Below, piece by piece: positions 5,934 to 6,560 of a stretch of 6,560 bases of DNA. The first letter of the stretch is position 1. Every line of letters starts with the position of its first letter. The position numbers and the translations under genes were made by a program. The notes beneath the pieces were generated by a model. The model saw only the letters and a list, made by a program, of their open reading frames with translations, was not told where the DNA came from and made no database searches. The DNA is from Opitutaceae bacterium (GTDB lineage Bacteria > Verrucomicrobiota > Verrucomicrobiia > Opitutales > Opitutaceae). The DNA lies in the NCBI GenBank assembly GCA_025352845.1, contig JANXSC010000283.1, forward strand, positions 1 to 6,560, in the 5' to 3' direction.

Positions 5934-6560
5934 TCAGCGCGTGGCCCGCACGCGTCGCACTGTGACCCAACGCCAGAGCAGAAGTTGCACGAGCAGCCGC
6001 GTGTGGAGCCAGATGAGTTTCAGGTTGTCGCTGAGATAATTGAAATGCGAGACCCCGCCCTCGTCCTTCGCAAAGTAGCGGCAGGGTGCCGGGAGATTCA
6101 CCGTCGGCACGCCCGCCCAAAACATCCGCACGACCACCTCGGGATCGAAGTCAAAACCGCGCGCGCGGCGCGTCGCGGCGAGCGCCCGCTGCAACGCCGC
6201 CGCCGGATAGACGCGAAACCCGAACAGCGGATCGTCGATGCCGGGGCCGAGGATTTCGAGCCGTGCGAGCCCGACGCTCAGTTTTCTCCCGTGCAACCGC
6301 TCCAGCGGCACTTCGGGCCCGAAGACGGGGCGGCCGAGAATCATCGCCGCCGGCTGCGCCTGCGAAGCGGCCATGAAGGGCCCGATGCGATCGACCGGAT
6401 GCTGGCCGTCGGCATCGAGCGTGAGCACGTGCGAAAAACCGGCCGCGAGCGCAGCCGCGACGCCCGTCGCGACGGCCGCGCCCTTGCCGCCGTTGCGCGC
6501 GCGAACGATCACGCGCACGCGCGGATCGCGGGCGGCGAGTTGTTGGGCGGCGGCGGTGCT
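5934..6560 (-). CDS. Family 2 glycosyltransferase, N-terminus beyond the window
   Basis: The visible 208 residues are open to base 6560, so the N-terminal part of the GT-A fold is missing. The segment begins STAAAQQLAARDPRVRVIV, followed by RNGGKGAAVATG, typical of GT2 enzymes of the dolichyl/polyprenyl-phosphate sugar transferase type. The metal and nucleotide-sugar binding motif is in LTLDADGQH (DADGQH at 6416-6399). Further on come a conserved-looking PLFGFRVYP segment and a C-terminal part rich in aromatic residues (SHFNYLSDNLKLIWLHTRLL) that may be membrane-associated. Although a GTG at 6518 could start translation, the sequence before it continues the family pattern, so it is internal. 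In aryl-polyene clusters such GT2 enzymes stand just upstream of the lolA-like and exporter genes, as here. Donor and acceptor are unknown. Confidence 0.88.
   Translation of the reverse strand, partial: STAAAQQLAARDPRVRVIVRARNGGKGAAVATGVAAALAAGFSHVLTLDADGQHPVDRIGPFMAASQAQPAAMILGRPVFGPEVPLERLHGRKLSVGLARLEILGPGIDDPLFGFRVYPAAALQRALAATRRARGFDFDPEVVVRMFWAGVPTVNLPAPCRYFAKDEGGVSHFNYLSDNLKLIWLHTRLLVQLLLWRWVTVRRVRATR

Overview
This is a GC-rich, densely coding stretch of a Gram-negative genome. It holds one edge of what looks like an aryl-polyene or xanthomonadin-type pigment lipid cluster. The gene content is a chorismatase, a stand-alone AMP-ligase, an RND/MMPL-type exporter, a LolA-like carrier and a family 2 glycosyltransferase. 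Weak or absent Shine-Dalgarno sequences, strong GC bias and the protein style suggest Verrucomicrobiota, possibly Opitutaceae. That taxonomic guess is inference; nothing in the window proves it.

Layout. Positions 1-173 are a left edge without an assignable gene, containing GC-rich potential hairpins. On the + strand, a small secreted protein gene (174-491) is cut by an in-frame TAG, and a coding-like tail follows in the same frame to a TAA at 567-569. A chorismatase gene (584-1531) follows after 14 bases. A long inverted repeat (1547-1584) fills the gap between convergent genes. On the - strand, reading from high to low coordinates, come a glycosyltransferase whose N-terminus lies beyond base 6560, a LolA-like protein (5927-5280), an MMPL exporter (5270-2931) and an AMP-ligase (2934-1588). 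Gaps in this - strand operon are 6 bases, 9 bases and a 4-base ATGA overlap, so it is almost certainly one transcript.

How the genes could work together (inference from known family roles). The chorismatase would cleave chorismate to pyruvate and a cyclic acid, probably a hydroxybenzoate. The AMP-ligase would activate that aryl acid and load it onto an acyl carrier protein encoded elsewhere. Polyene-chain enzymes, not in this window and probably beyond base 6560, would extend it. The glycosyltransferase may decorate the product or build its membrane anchor. The MMPL exporter and the LolA-like periplasmic protein would move the lipid product to the outer membrane. The most unusual points are the nonsense codon in the secreted protein, the local supply of starter acid by a chorismatase placed convergent to the operon, and the loss of the expected acidic residue in the second half of the exporter.
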